Under the pieces are notes generated by a model, which had not been told where the DNA came from, made no database searches, and was given only the letters and a program-made list of their open reading frames with translations. Shown here one piece after another: positions 33,849 to 42,354 of a stretch of 64,000 nucleotides of DNA (its first letter is position 1; every line of letters starts with the position of its first letter). Location of the stretch: positions 1,167,372-1,231,371 of the forward strand of contig CAWUEW020000001.1 of assembly GCA_963921255.3 (NCBI GenBank), in the 5' to 3' direction. The stretch is from JANSYL01 sp963921255 (GTDB lineage: Bacteria; Pseudomonadota; Alphaproteobacteria; Rhodobacterales; Rhodobacteraceae). A program made the position numbers and the translations under genes.

Positions 33849-34567
33849 AGACCGATTCCCCAAACCATCGAATGGGGCGAGCCAAGCACCGTGATCCCCA
33901 TATGGTTCACGGCCAGCACGCCGATTACAGGGATCACGAATGGCAGCGCAAATCCTAAGATGACGTTAACGCGGCCATCCTGGATCAGGCGTTTGACGAC
34001 GTCCCCCCCTGTCGTCGGGTCAAAGGTCGGCAGGTTGATCCAGACGTTGAAGGCACTGTCGCGGTGCGGCCATTGGTGCAAGCGGATCAGCATGGCAAAG
34101 ACGCACATCGAAAACAGTGTGATGAACACGGCGAGGCCCGCCATGATCTGAACCTGCAGGACCTGAACATGGGTTGCGGTCTCGGGCAGGTGATCCAACA
34201 ACAGGCGCACCGGGCTGAACGGGAAATCCAACGCGCGTCCGACCAACAACCCCACCGCGTTGAGCACCAGTGTCATTGTGGATTCGGCATCGCCGCGCGC
34301 CACAAGGCTCAAACAAAACAGCATCAGGAGAAGCGTCAGGGCCCGCACGCGGTTGAACGGCGGCGCGTCGCGAAATTCGATCAGGGCCGGGTAGGCAGAC
34401 GCGTATTCGAAGGTAATGAACACCCCAAGGATCAGCGCCACCAGCATCACGACCTGAGCGCCTTCCGGAGAGGTCCCCGGCAGGAGCAGCGACGGCGTCG
34501 CCAAGATCAGCATCACGATGGCTGCCCGCACCACAGCGCCCAAGAGCTGCGAAACCACTGCCTTCAC
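33701..34567 (-). CDS. Conserved integral membrane protein
   Basis: Unrecognised 288-residue polytopic membrane protein with about six or seven hydrophobic segments (near 12-30, 38-56, 72-90, 98-112, 138-162, 200-222 and 232-252). No transport or enzymatic motif is visible. The C-terminus is charged (MISARRARLVADISSD). It lies between leuD and the EEP-fold gene on the same strand, and its 3' end overlaps that gene. A similar membrane protein often accompanies leuD-leuB in roseobacters, which I state from memory. Confidence 0.7.
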   Translation of the reverse strand: MKAVVSQLLGAVVRAAIVMLILATPSLLLPGTSPEGAQVVMLVALILGVFITFEYASAYPALIEFRDAPPFNRVRALTLLLMLFCLSLVARGDAESTMTLVLNAVGLLVGRALDFPFSPVRLLLDHLPETATHVQVLQVQIMAGLAVFITLFSMCVFAMLIRLHQWPHRDSAFNVWINLPTFDPTTGGDVVKRLIQDGRVNVILGFALPFVIPVIGVLAVNHMGITVLGSPHSMVWGIGLWMFLPLSMFMRGLAMARIADMISARRARLVADISSDAPDSLAEQGSSG

Positions 34568-34762
34568 CTCAAATCCGGTACATCACAAAAATGCACGCGT
34601 TTTTATACTGCGCCAATTGCGCCGATTTTTCGGTTCGCACGGCGTTTTGTTTGTTGAAAAGGTGAAGAAAAAGCGGCGCTCTGGCAAGGATTTGGTCGCA
34701 TTTATGCCATATTTCCGCCCCATTCCGGGGTGGTGTCGCAGCTTTGCATCACAGGATTGGCG

Positions 34763-35368
34763 TCAAACCCAGGGGCGTGCTTGCGCGGCCTGGGCTTCGA
34801 ACGCGTCGATTTCCGCCGCCTTTTCAAGGGTCAGGCCGATGTCGTCCAACCCGTTCAGCAGGCAGTGTTTTCGGAACGGATCGACGTCAAAACTGATCGA
34901 GCCACCGTCCGGTCCGGTGATCACCTGGTTTTCAAGATCGACGCTGATCACCGCGTTTGACCCGCGCGAGGCATCATCCATCAGCTTGTCGACCTCTTCT
35001 TGCGGCAACACGATCGGCAGGATGCCGTTCTTGAAGCAGTTGTTGAAGAAGATGTCGGCAAAGGACGGCGCAATCACGCAGCGGATGCCAAAATCGAGCA
35101 GCGCCCAAGGGGCATGCTCCCGGCTGGAGCCGCAGCCGAAATTGTCACCGGCGACAAGGATTTCCGCGTTGCGATACGCGGGCTGGTTCAGGACAAAATC
35201 CGCGATCTCCTGACCATCGTCGTCATAGCGCATCTCGTCGAACAGGTTCACGCCAAGTCCCGAACGCTTTATCGTCTTCAGGAACTGCTTGGGGATGATC
35301 ATGTCGGTGTCGACATTGATCAGCGGCAGGGGGGCGGCGATGCCGGTCAGGGTGGTGAACTTGTCCAT
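34763..35368 (-). CDS. leuD: 3-isopropylmalate dehydratase small subunit
   Basis: Small subunit of isopropylmalate isomerase, which combines with LeuC to convert 2- to 3-isopropylmalate. Typical motifs are PLPLINVDTDMIIPKQFLKTI, the swivel-loop GDNFGCGSSREHAPWALLDFGIRCVIAPSFADIFFNNCFKNG, and the C-terminal GLDDIGLTLEKA. Length 201 is normal. It is separated from leuC by about 3.7 kb of other genes. The ~195-base gap between it and the membrane-protein gene holds no gene that I can see. Confidence 0.95.
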   Translation of the reverse strand: MDKFTTLTGIAAPLPLINVDTDMIIPKQFLKTIKRSGLGVNLFDEMRYDDDGQEIADFVLNQPAYRNAEILVAGDNFGCGSSREHAPWALLDFGIRCVIAPSFADIFFNNCFKNGILPIVLPQEEVDKLMDDASRGSNAVISVDLENQVITGPDGGSISFDVDPFRKHCLLNGLDDIGLTLEKAAEIDAFEAQAAQARPWV

Positions 35369-35439
35369 TGGGTCGTCTCCAAACGTGTTGGCGCGGGTTT
35401 AGCGCCTTGGCCCGGTGGCGGCAAGCCGACCCGCGCAGT

Positions 35440-36246
35440 CTATTGGGGGAGGGCAAAGGTCAGGTTGGCCCATAGGGTCAGCCACTCCGGGTCGGTTTCG
35501 CCGACCGGGTCCACGGCTTCCAGGACGACGGCGTCCACCATGTAGCGATGCCCGGCGGACACGGGCAAAACCGCAACTCCATTCGCGTCCGTCCGAAGAA
35601 GTGTGATCGTGACCGTTCCGTCAGGGGCTGCCTCGAACAGTTCGACCTGCACATCCTGCCGCGGGGCATCCTCAAGCCAAACCTGGACAGGCAGACCGTC
35701 ATCCAGAGTGTCCGTGTACGGATTGGCCAACGCCACAATCTCGGTCCGCAATCCGACGCGTTGATCTTGGCCGGCACCGTCCCCCATGGCGACAAGGGCC
35801 TTGGCAAACCGCGTATAGCCCTCCCGCACGTTGATCTGGTCCAGACCGCGCTCGGCTTGAAGGGCGACGGGATCCCCCAGATCCTTATGCTCGATAAAGC
35901 CGACAAAGCGCTCCCATTCCCGCCAGGTCAGGCGTTGTTCCTGGGTTTGATGGACAACAATCGCAAGCCCTTCGGAAAGCCCGCCCATATCCAGTGCCGG
36001 GCGATCGCCGATGCGTCCTTCGACCGGCAGAACGCGTGCGCCCTGTACGATGTCGAACCGCTCGAAATTGCGCGGGATATAGGCCATTGACGCGCCTTCA
36101 TACGCGGTTCCCAGACGCAGATGGGCTACGATCTCTGCATCGGCGGCCAGCTGGTAGTCGACGGCATCGATCCAAAACTCATGTGCTTGCCCCTTGCCAC
36201 TCAACAGCAATGCGGCAACGGTGGCCACCAACAATCTTGTCTTCAT
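35440..36246 (-). CDS. DUF4198 periplasmic protein
   Basis: Exported 268-residue protein of the DUF4198 family, often found with nickel/cobalt transport genes. The signal peptide is residues 1-21 (LLVATVAALLLSGKGQA), giving a mature N-terminus HEFWIDAVDYQL. That His-first end is typical of the family and could bind metal. The C-terminal half looks like a beta-sandwich (QVWLEDAPRQDVQVELF, TDANGVAVLPVSAGHRYMVDAV). Divergent from the hupE-like gene with only 15 bases between the start codons, so the two share a promoter region. Confidence 0.82.
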   Translation of the reverse strand: MKTRLLVATVAALLLSGKGQAHEFWIDAVDYQLAADAEIVAHLRLGTAYEGASMAYIPRNFERFDIVQGARVLPVEGRIGDRPALDMGGLSEGLAIVVHQTQEQRLTWREWERFVGFIEHKDLGDPVALQAERGLDQINVREGYTRFAKALVAMGDGAGQDQRVGLRTEIVALANPYTDTLDDGLPVQVWLEDAPRQDVQVELFEAAPDGTVTITLLRTDANGVAVLPVSAGHRYMVDAVVLEAVDPVGETDPEWLTLWANLTFALPQ

Positions 36247-36261
36247 CGGAGTTGCCCTTCC

Positions 36262-37389
36262 ATGTCGCCCCTAACGATGTTCCGCGCGGCTCTGCTGTCA
36301 ATGTGTGTCGCGCTTTTTGGCCTCTCGGCCACGGCGCATGAAATCCGTCCGACCATCGCCGATGTCACGGTCAACCAAGGCGCGGTGACCATGACGGTGA
36401 GCGTAACTCTGGAGACGTTGATCGCCGGGATCAACGTCGACGCCGTCGAGAACACCAACGACGCCCCCGAAGCCGCAATCTATGACCAGCTGCGTGCAAT
36501 GGACAGTGCGGCCCTCGAAGCCGCGTTTCGCGCCGACTGGCCTCGGATTTCCCGTGGTTTCCTGATCGAGGTCGAGGGGGAGCGGCTTGATCCCGAGATC
36601 GTATCCGTCTCGATCCCGAGCGTCGGAAACGTGGAATTGCCGCGCGACTCCATCCTGACGATCACCGCCGCCCTGCCCGAGGGCGATGCGGGCGTGCGCC
36701 TTGGGTTGGCCACCGGCTTCGGCGCCTTCATTCCCCGTCAGATCGGCGGTGGCGAAGACGCGTATGAGGGCTTTCTCAGCGGTGGCGAACTGACACCAGA
36801 ACTGTCGCGGACCGAGATTTTGACCGAAGGGGCGGGATCGGTCTTTCTGCGCTACATTGGCGCCGGGTTCGAACACATTGTCCCTCTGGGTCTGGATCAC
36901 ATCCTGTTCGTCTTGGGCCTGTTCTTCTTTGCAACCAAACTCGGGCCGTTGTTGTGGCAGGTGACCGCCTTCACGGTGGCCCACACCATCACCCTCGCGC
37001 TGGCTGCAACCGGGTTGGTCAACGCCCCCGCCGCCATCGTCGAGCCCCTGATCGCAGCGTCCATCGTCTATGTCGGGGTGGAAAACAGCCTCGGGTGGGG
37101 GAATGTGCGCGGCCGGACGCTGCTGGTCTTTGCGTTTGGGTTGCTCCATGGAATTGGGTTCGCGAGCGTCCTGGGGGATTACGGGATTGCATCCGAGCGG
37201 TTTGCCGTGGCGCTGGTTGGGTTCAACATCGGCGTCGAAATCGGCCAGTTGGCCGTGATCGCCGGCGCGTTTGCCTTGGTGGGATGGTTCATTCACCGAA
37301 GCTGGTATCGCAAAGCGATCGCCATACCGGCGTCACTCGTCATTGCCGCGATCGGCGCCTATTGGTTCGTGGAGCGCACCTTGCTCTGA
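36262..37389 (+). CDS. HupE/UreJ-family membrane protein
   Basis: HupE/UreJ_2-type protein, 375 residues. It has a signal peptide (VALFGLSATA) and a mature N-terminus starting HEIRPTIADV. A ~180-residue periplasmic beta domain follows, then a C-terminal membrane domain of about six helices starting at GFEHIVPLGLDHILFVLGLFFF with the G-DH motif. FGLLHGIGFASVLGDYG and FNIGVEIGQLAVI are HupE signatures. HupE members import nickel or cobalt; metal specificity here is unproven. ATG MSPLT is used; an ATG 15 bases further in is an alternative. Confidence 0.85.
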   Translation: MSPLTMFRAALLSMCVALFGLSATAHEIRPTIADVTVNQGAVTMTVSVTLETLIAGINVDAVENTNDAPEAAIYDQLRAMDSAALEAAFRADWPRISRGFLIEVEGERLDPEIVSVSIPSVGNVELPRDSILTITAALPEGDAGVRLGLATGFGAFIPRQIGGGEDAYEGFLSGGELTPELSRTEILTEGAGSVFLRYIGAGFEHIVPLGLDHILFVLGLFFFATKLGPLLWQVTAFTVAHTITLALAATGLVNAPAAIVEPLIAASIVYVGVENSLGWGNVRGRTLLVFAFGLLHGIGFASVLGDYGIASERFAVALVGFNIGVEIGQLAVIAGAFALVGWFIHRSWYRKAIAIPASLVIAAIGAYWFVERTLL

Positions 37390-37398
37390 CGGGATGCC

Positions 37399-38610
37399 AT
37401 GATCGCCTTTCTGACCGAAAACCGCCGGTGGCTCGCGACCGGGCTCTTGCTCGCCTTCGGGTCGTCTTTTGGACAGACGTGGTTCATTTCCCTTTTCGCG
37501 GGCGAAATCCGCGCCAGCTATGGCCTAAGCGATGGTGACTGGGGGCTGATCTACACCGTCGCAACGCTCAGTTCCGCGGCCCTGCTGCTTGGACGGGGCT
37601 CATTGGCCGATACCGTGCCGTTGTCGCGACTGGTGATCGCCATTACCGTCTGCTTTGCCAGCGGCGCCCTGCTGATGGCCATCGGTTGGAGCGTCTGGAC
37701 CCTTGGGCTCGCGGTGTTCCTGCTGCGGTTTTGCGGGCAGGGCATGTTCACTCATATCGAGGTGACCGCCATCGCCCGGTGGTTTGTGACGACACGCGGG
37801 CGCGCTTTGGCGATCACGAACCTTGGGTTCCCGTTGGGCGAGGTCCTGATGCCGCTGCCGGTCATTCTGCTGATCGGTGCCATCGGGTGGCGGGCGTCCT
37901 GGGGCATCGTGGCGGCCGTTCTGTTGGTTGTGTTCGTCCCTCTGTTCTTGAAGCTCCTCGCGCAGGATCGGGTCCCGCGCGGGGCGGACGGCCCGGCCGC
38001 AGGCAGTGCGGGTTTGGGCGGCGTGCATTGGACCCGCAGTCAGGCGTTGAACCACTGGCTGTTCTGGGCGCTCGTGCCGTTTTTTCTGACCCCAGGCTTC
38101 ATCGGCACGGTGATTTTCTTTCACCAGGTGCATGTTTCGGAGGTGAAGGATTGGAGCCTCGCCGCGATGACCCCCGGCTACACGGCCTATGCCGCGATGA
38201 CGATCTCGTTTCTGTTCGTCGGCGGCTGGATCTGTGATCGCTATGGGCCCGCCCTTCTGTTGCCGGTGCTGATGCTGCCGATGGGGCTTGGCATCACCCT
38301 CTTGGGGCCGCTCGACATGGTGTGGGGATGGTTCCTTGTGCTGGCGCTGATCGGGATCAGCCAGGGACTTGTGGGTGCAGTGACGGGCACCTTGTTGCCG
38401 TTCGTCTATGGCACGGACCACCTGGGTGCGATCCGCGCAATGGCCATCGCCTTGATGGTGCTCAGCACGGCGATCGGTCCCGGGGTCACCGGGCTTTTCA
38501 TTGATGGGGGCGTGATGTTCCCCGATCAGGGCGTGGCAATGGGGATTTGGTGTGTCGGGCTATCCATCGCCCTGGTGCCCGTGATGTGGCGTCTGCAGCG
38601 TCCGGTTTGA
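37399..38610 (+). CDS. MFS transporter
   Basis: Major facilitator superfamily permease with twelve hydrophobic segments over 403 residues. Motif-A-like DGDWGLIYTVATLSSAALLLGRGSLADTVPLSRLV is between helices 2 and 3. The protein begins directly with helix 1 (WLATGLLLAFGSSFGQTWFISLFAG), with no long N-terminal tail. It starts 9 bases after the HupE-like stop and is probably co-transcribed. Substrate unknown; link to metal uptake would be only by position. Converges with the small leuC-downstream gene. Confidence 0.88.
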   Translation: MIAFLTENRRWLATGLLLAFGSSFGQTWFISLFAGEIRASYGLSDGDWGLIYTVATLSSAALLLGRGSLADTVPLSRLVIAITVCFASGALLMAIGWSVWTLGLAVFLLRFCGQGMFTHIEVTAIARWFVTTRGRALAITNLGFPLGEVLMPLPVILLIGAIGWRASWGIVAAVLLVVFVPLFLKLLAQDRVPRGADGPAAGSAGLGGVHWTRSQALNHWLFWALVPFFLTPGFIGTVIFFHQVHVSEVKDWSLAAMTPGYTAYAAMTISFLFVGGWICDRYGPALLLPVLMLPMGLGITLLGPLDMVWGWFLVLALIGISQGLVGAVTGTLLPFVYGTDHLGAIRAMAIALMVLSTAIGPGVTGLFIDGGVMFPDQGVAMGIWCVGLSIALVPVMWRLQRPV

Positions 38611-38623
38611 CGGGGCCACCGGA

Positions 38624-39043
38624 TCAGGGGATCTGGATGGCGTGATCCGCCTCGGATGCCTTGTCGAGGCAGGTCTGCAGAAACCCCCACACCGCCGCGT
38701 CCAACGCGCCGGATGTCAGCGCGCCCGCCATCGTGGTGCGAAAGGCACGATCGGCGGCCTGCACGGTGTCGGGTTGGGTCACCCGAAGCAATGCAGCTGC
38801 CACTGGTGCCAGACCCGCCGCGTCGAGACGGGCCGCCATCTGCGCCGTCTCGCCATCCGATATCAGTGCCGACAGATCGCCACCGCTTCGGGCGGCCGCC
38901 CGGAAGGAAAGCAATGACATGGCAGGGGCAAGGTCGTCCGAAAGCGGATCCTGTGCGGCAAGTGCGGCGCGCACGCGGCCCCAGATCGGATCGTCCGAGG
39001 GCGGCACCGACCCGGCCGCAACATCGCGCAGGGTCGGTGCCAT
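38624..39043 (-). CDS. Conserved hypothetical protein downstream of leuC
   Basis: Alanine-rich 139-residue cytoplasmic protein that I do not recognise. It is predicted all-helical (for example FRAAARSGGDLSALISDGETAQMAARLDAAGL), has no membrane segment, and has one cysteine (LQTCLDKA). It starts six bases after the leuC stop, so it belongs to the leuC transcript. Any role in isopropylmalate isomerase function is speculative. Confidence 0.65.
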   Translation of the reverse strand: MAPTLRDVAAGSVPPSDDPIWGRVRAALAAQDPLSDDLAPAMSLLSFRAAARSGGDLSALISDGETAQMAARLDAAGLAPVAAALLRVTQPDTVQAADRAFRTTMAGALTSGALDAAVWGFLQTCLDKASEADHAIQIP

Positions 39044-39049
39044 ATGCGT

Positions 39050-40453
39050 TTACATCAGCTCGCGGACATCCGTGAGCTTGCCGGTGACCGCTGCCGCTGC
39101 CGCCATCGCGGGCGACATGAGATGCGTGCGACCCCCACGGCCCTGACGGCCTTCAAAGTTGCGGTTCGATGTTGCGGCACACCGCTCACCCGGCTGAAGC
39201 TGGTCAGGGTTCATCGCAAGACACATCGAACAGCCCGCAAGACGCCACTCAAACCCGGCCTCCTTGAAAATATCGGCCAGGCCTTCTTCCTCGGCCTGCG
39301 CCCGCACGAGGCCCGAACCCGGAACAACCATGGCCCGTTTCACGGCCACTTTCTTGCCCTTGAGGATTTCGGCGGCGGCGCGCAAATCCTCGATACGGCC
39401 GTTGGTGCAGGACCCGATGAAGACCGTATCGATCTCGATCTCGTTGAGCGGCGTTCCAGGGGTCAGGCCCATATAGTCCAGCGACCGTTGGGCCGCCCCG
39501 ACCTTGCCGCCTTCGAAATCATCCGCAGCCGGAACCGCGCTGGTGATCGGCAGCACATCCTCGGGGCTGGTGCCCCAGGTCACGACCGGGGCGATGTCTT
39601 CGCCCTTGATCGTGATGATCAGATCCCACTCGGCATCATCGTCGGAATAGAGTGTTTTCCACCAGTCCATCGCGGCTTCCCACTGCGCACCTTTCGGGGC
39701 GTGCGGGCGGCCTTGGACATAGTCAAAGGTGGTTTGGTCCGGCGCAATGAGGCCCGCGCGTGCCCCGCCTTCGATCGCCATGTTGCAGACCGTCATCCGG
39801 CCTTCCATGCTGAGCGAGCGGATGGCTTCGCCGCAATACTCGATCACATAGCCCGTGCCGCCTGCGGTGCCGGTATGGCCGATCACCGACAAGGTGATGT
39901 CCTTCGCGGTCACGCCCGGGCGCAGCTGGCCGGTGATCTCGACCTTCATGTTCTTCGATTTTTTCTGGATCAGGGTCTGGGTGGCCAGAACATGCTCCAC
40001 TTCCGAGGTGCCGATGCCGTGCGCAAGGGCACCGAACGCCCCGTGGGTGGCGGTGTGGCTGTCGCCGCACACAACCGTCATGCCGGGCAGGGTCCAGCCC
40101 TGTTCGGGGCCGACGATATGGACGATGCCCTGGCGAATATCCGTGACCGGGTAATAGTGAATACCGAAATCCTTGGCGTTCTTGTCCAGGGCTGCGACCT
40201 GAATGGCGCTGTCTTCGGTCATGTTTTCGGGGTTTTCGCGGCCGGCTGTGGTGGGCACGTTGTGGTCCGGCACCGCGATGGTCTTTTCAGGCGCGCGCAC
40301 CGACCGGCCCGCCATGCGCAGACCCTCGAAGGCCTGCGGGCTGGTGACCTCGTGAACGAGGTGGCGGTCGATGTAGAGCAGGCTGGTGCCGTCTTCGGCC
40401 TCATGGGCCAAATGCGCGTCCCAGATTTTGTCGTAGAGTGTCTTGCCGGGCAT
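39050..40453 (-). CDS. leuC: 3-isopropylmalate dehydratase large subunit
   Basis: Large [4Fe-4S] subunit of isopropylmalate isomerase. It begins GKTLYDKIWDAHLA, typical of LeuC. The cluster cysteines are in FIGSCTNGRIEDLRAA (near residue 347) and LAGCSMCLAMN (near 407-410). The MPGKTL start gives 467 residues, the usual length; the frame is open ~330 bases upstream but without LeuC-like sequence. The upstream gap contains a GC-rich hairpin and a possible short leader ORF. leuD and leuB lie separately downstream on the same strand. Confidence 0.96.
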   Translation of the reverse strand: MPGKTLYDKIWDAHLAHEAEDGTSLLYIDRHLVHEVTSPQAFEGLRMAGRSVRAPEKTIAVPDHNVPTTAGRENPENMTEDSAIQVAALDKNAKDFGIHYYPVTDIRQGIVHIVGPEQGWTLPGMTVVCGDSHTATHGAFGALAHGIGTSEVEHVLATQTLIQKKSKNMKVEITGQLRPGVTAKDITLSVIGHTGTAGGTGYVIEYCGEAIRSLSMEGRMTVCNMAIEGGARAGLIAPDQTTFDYVQGRPHAPKGAQWEAAMDWWKTLYSDDDAEWDLIITIKGEDIAPVVTWGTSPEDVLPITSAVPAADDFEGGKVGAAQRSLDYMGLTPGTPLNEIEIDTVFIGSCTNGRIEDLRAAAEILKGKKVAVKRAMVVPGSGLVRAQAEEEGLADIFKEAGFEWRLAGCSMCLAMNPDQLQPGERCAATSNRNFEGRQGRGGRTHLMSPAMAAAAAVTGKLTDVRELM

Positions 40454-40509
40454 GGGCGGATCCTCGTGGCGGTGATATCGAAAAGGAAAGGGGGAATGAG
40501 CGCGTCGGC

Positions 40510-40599
40510 CTAGCCGAGCCCCCCCAGACGCGAGCGGCGCGCCCCGTGAAACCGCCAGGGCAGACGCGTGTGATCGCCGATATCGAAAACATGGGTCAT
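40510..40599 (-). other. Possible 29-codon ORF in the leuC leader
   Basis: A short ORF (MTHVFDIGDHTRLPWRF... ending GGLG) fits in the 296-base gap upstream of leuC. It has three leucine codons and no convincing Shine-Dalgarno. TTTTCGATATC occurs both inside it and 105 bases downstream, near the leuC start. Leader-peptide control of leuC is conceivable but weakly supported. Confidence 0.2.
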
Positions 40600-40692
40600 G
40601 GGAGGTGATGTATTGAAGCCCGCGCCGCTGCGCAAGCGTCTGAGGCGCGATCCCGCGGCGCGCCTTGCAGGCGCATTCGGGTCTTCCATGGG

Positions 40693-40740
40693 GGCGCTGC
40701 CCCCGGCCTGCGGCCTCCCCCGGGATATTTGGAAAACAGA
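40693..40740 (-). repeat. GC-rich intergenic palindrome with ATATTTGGA tail
   Basis: Two nested hairpins (GGGGGCGCTGCCCCC and GGCCTGCGGCC) are followed by CTCCCCCGGGATATTTGGA, just past the stop of the EamA gene. The arrangement resembles a repeated intergenic element that I recall from many Rhodobacteraceae genomes, and it may act as the EamA terminator. Confidence 0.45.
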
Positions 40741-40749
40741 GACCGGAGC

Positions 40750-41622
40750 TCAGGTCTTCTCGGCCTGATTGGCCCGCCACAGCGTGAACAGGCCCGCCGC
40801 CACGACGAGACCAGCCCCGATGACCACATTACCAGCCAGCGTTTCCCCAAACACCGCGATGCCAAGCGCCGACGCGAAGACCAGCTGGAGATACGCGAAA
40901 GGTTGCACTGCGCTGGCCTCGGCCACCTCATAGGTCTTGATCAGAAGGTAGTGACCCAAGGCACCCGTCACGCACAGCAGGGCCATCCATGCCCAGTCGG
41001 GTCCGCTCATGGGTTCCCAGAACCAGATCCCGACCCCGGTCATCACCACCGCACCTGCGGTGCCCGTCCAGAAAAAACTTGTCGCCGCGCTGTCCTTGCG
41101 GGCCGCGTAGCGGGTCAGCAGGCCGTAAAGCGCAAACAGGAAAGCCGATGTCAGTGCGATCAGGGCGGCAGGTTCGAAAACCCGCAAACCCGGTTGCAGG
41201 ATGATCAGAACCCCAATGAACCCCACACCGATGGCCAGCACCCGGCGCCAGCCGACTTTTTCGCCGAGGATCGGACCAGAAAGCGCCGCGACCAGCAGGG
41301 GATAGCAAGCAAAGATCGCGTGGCTTTCGACGAGACCGAGAATTGTAAAGGCAAGGACCATCACGCAGATCTCGACCGCCAACAGGACGCCCCGAAAGAC
41401 CTGCAGGACGGGCTGATCGGTTCTGGCCGCAGCGCGCAGTCCGCCCGCTTGCCGGGCCGTGATCGTCATGACAAAGGCTGCGAAGAACCAATAGCGGATC
41501 ATCACGACCATCAGGACGTTGTATTCCGACGCCAGATGCCGGCTGATCCCGTCCTGCATCGCAAAGACGAAGGTGGTTGCCACCATCAGCAGAATGCCAA
41601 GGCGTGTGTTGCTGCTGCTCAT
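40750..41622 (-). CDS. EamA/DMT-family membrane transporter
   Basis: Second DMT-superfamily transporter of the window, 290 residues with about ten transmembrane helices in two EamA repeats (RLGILLMVATTFVFAMQDGISRHL first; VFASALGIAVFGETLAGNVVIGAGLVVAAGLFTLW last). PILGEKVGWRRVLAIGVGFIGVLIILQPG is a typical repeat junction. The start codon overlaps the mnmD stop, so it is translated after mnmD. Substrate unknown. Confidence 0.88.
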   Translation of the reverse strand: MSSSNTRLGILLMVATTFVFAMQDGISRHLASEYNVLMVVMIRYWFFAAFVMTITARQAGGLRAAARTDQPVLQVFRGVLLAVEICVMVLAFTILGLVESHAIFACYPLLVAALSGPILGEKVGWRRVLAIGVGFIGVLIILQPGLRVFEPAALIALTSAFLFALYGLLTRYAARKDSAATSFFWTGTAGAVVMTGVGIWFWEPMSGPDWAWMALLCVTGALGHYLLIKTYEVAEASAVQPFAYLQLVFASALGIAVFGETLAGNVVIGAGLVVAAGLFTLWRANQAEKT

Positions 41623-42296
41623 GGTTTTGATCCAAGGGTCATGTGCCGTTTGCGCCCATACCCGGGGACACGTGTGACCGCAAAGCCTGCATCCGCCAAC
41701 GCGCTGCGCACAGCGCCCGCGGCAGTGTAGGTCGCACAGGTGCCCCCCGGCGCCGTGCAGGATCCAACGGCATGCAGCAGGTCGGGATCCCAAAGTTCGG
41801 GGTTTCGGGCCGGGGCAAACCCGTCAAGAAACCAGGCATCGGCACGCCCGTCCCAGGCTGGCACGCTTTCGCGGGCGTCGCCGATCATCACGGTCAGGTT
41901 CAGATCCTCGGTCTTGAGATGGGCGCGCGTGTCCGTTGCCCCGTCGAGCGCGGTCGCGATCTGATCGGCGCACGGGGCCGCCTCGGGAAACGCCGCCAGT
42001 GCCCGGCGAATATCGGCCCCGGACAGCGGGAACGCCTCGAAACTGGTGAACGTCAACGGGCCGTCGACATCGGCCGCACGCCACGCCAGCCACGCGGCAA
42101 TGAGGTTCAAGCCGGTGCCGAACCCAAGCTCGGCGATGTGGAACCCGGGACGAAACCGGGTCGGCAGGTCATTGCCGCCCAGGAAGACGAAGCGCGCCTC
42201 GGCCAATCCATCCTCGAGCGAATAATACGGATCATCGAACAGGCGCGAGACCGGCACCGCGCCGGCGCGCCATTCGATTTCCTGTCTCTGGCTCAT
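41619..42296 (-). CDS. mnmD: tRNA 5-aminomethyl-2-thiouridine methyltransferase domain protein
   Basis: MnmC1/MnmD-type methyltransferase that completes mnm5(s2)U34 in tRNA. AdoMet motif AELGFGTGLNLIAAWLAW is near residue 60. DAWFLDGFAPARNPELWDPDLL near 155 and GGTCATYTAAGAVRSALADAGF are DUF752/MnmC N-domain signatures. The MSQRQEI start gives 225 residues, the size of a stand-alone methyltransferase domain, whereas E. coli MnmC is a fusion with an FAD oxidase. A separate FAD oxidase is divergently encoded next door. Confidence 0.88.
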   Translation of the reverse strand: MSQRQEIEWRAGAVPVSRLFDDPYYSLEDGLAEARFVFLGGNDLPTRFRPGFHIAELGFGTGLNLIAAWLAWRAADVDGPLTFTSFEAFPLSGADIRRALAAFPEAAPCADQIATALDGATDTRAHLKTEDLNLTVMIGDARESVPAWDGRADAWFLDGFAPARNPELWDPDLLHAVGSCTAPGGTCATYTAAGAVRSALADAGFAVTRVPGYGRKRHMTLGSKP

Positions 42297-42354
42297 GGGC
42301 CTCGTCTCGCGTAAGGACTGGCGCGGAGATTTATCTCGTTCGAAGGTCTTGGCA

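Noticed and set aside
36244..36264. Metal-regulator box between DUF4198 and hupE
   Set aside because: The 15 bp between starts contains no palindrome resembling Zur, NikR or similar sites.
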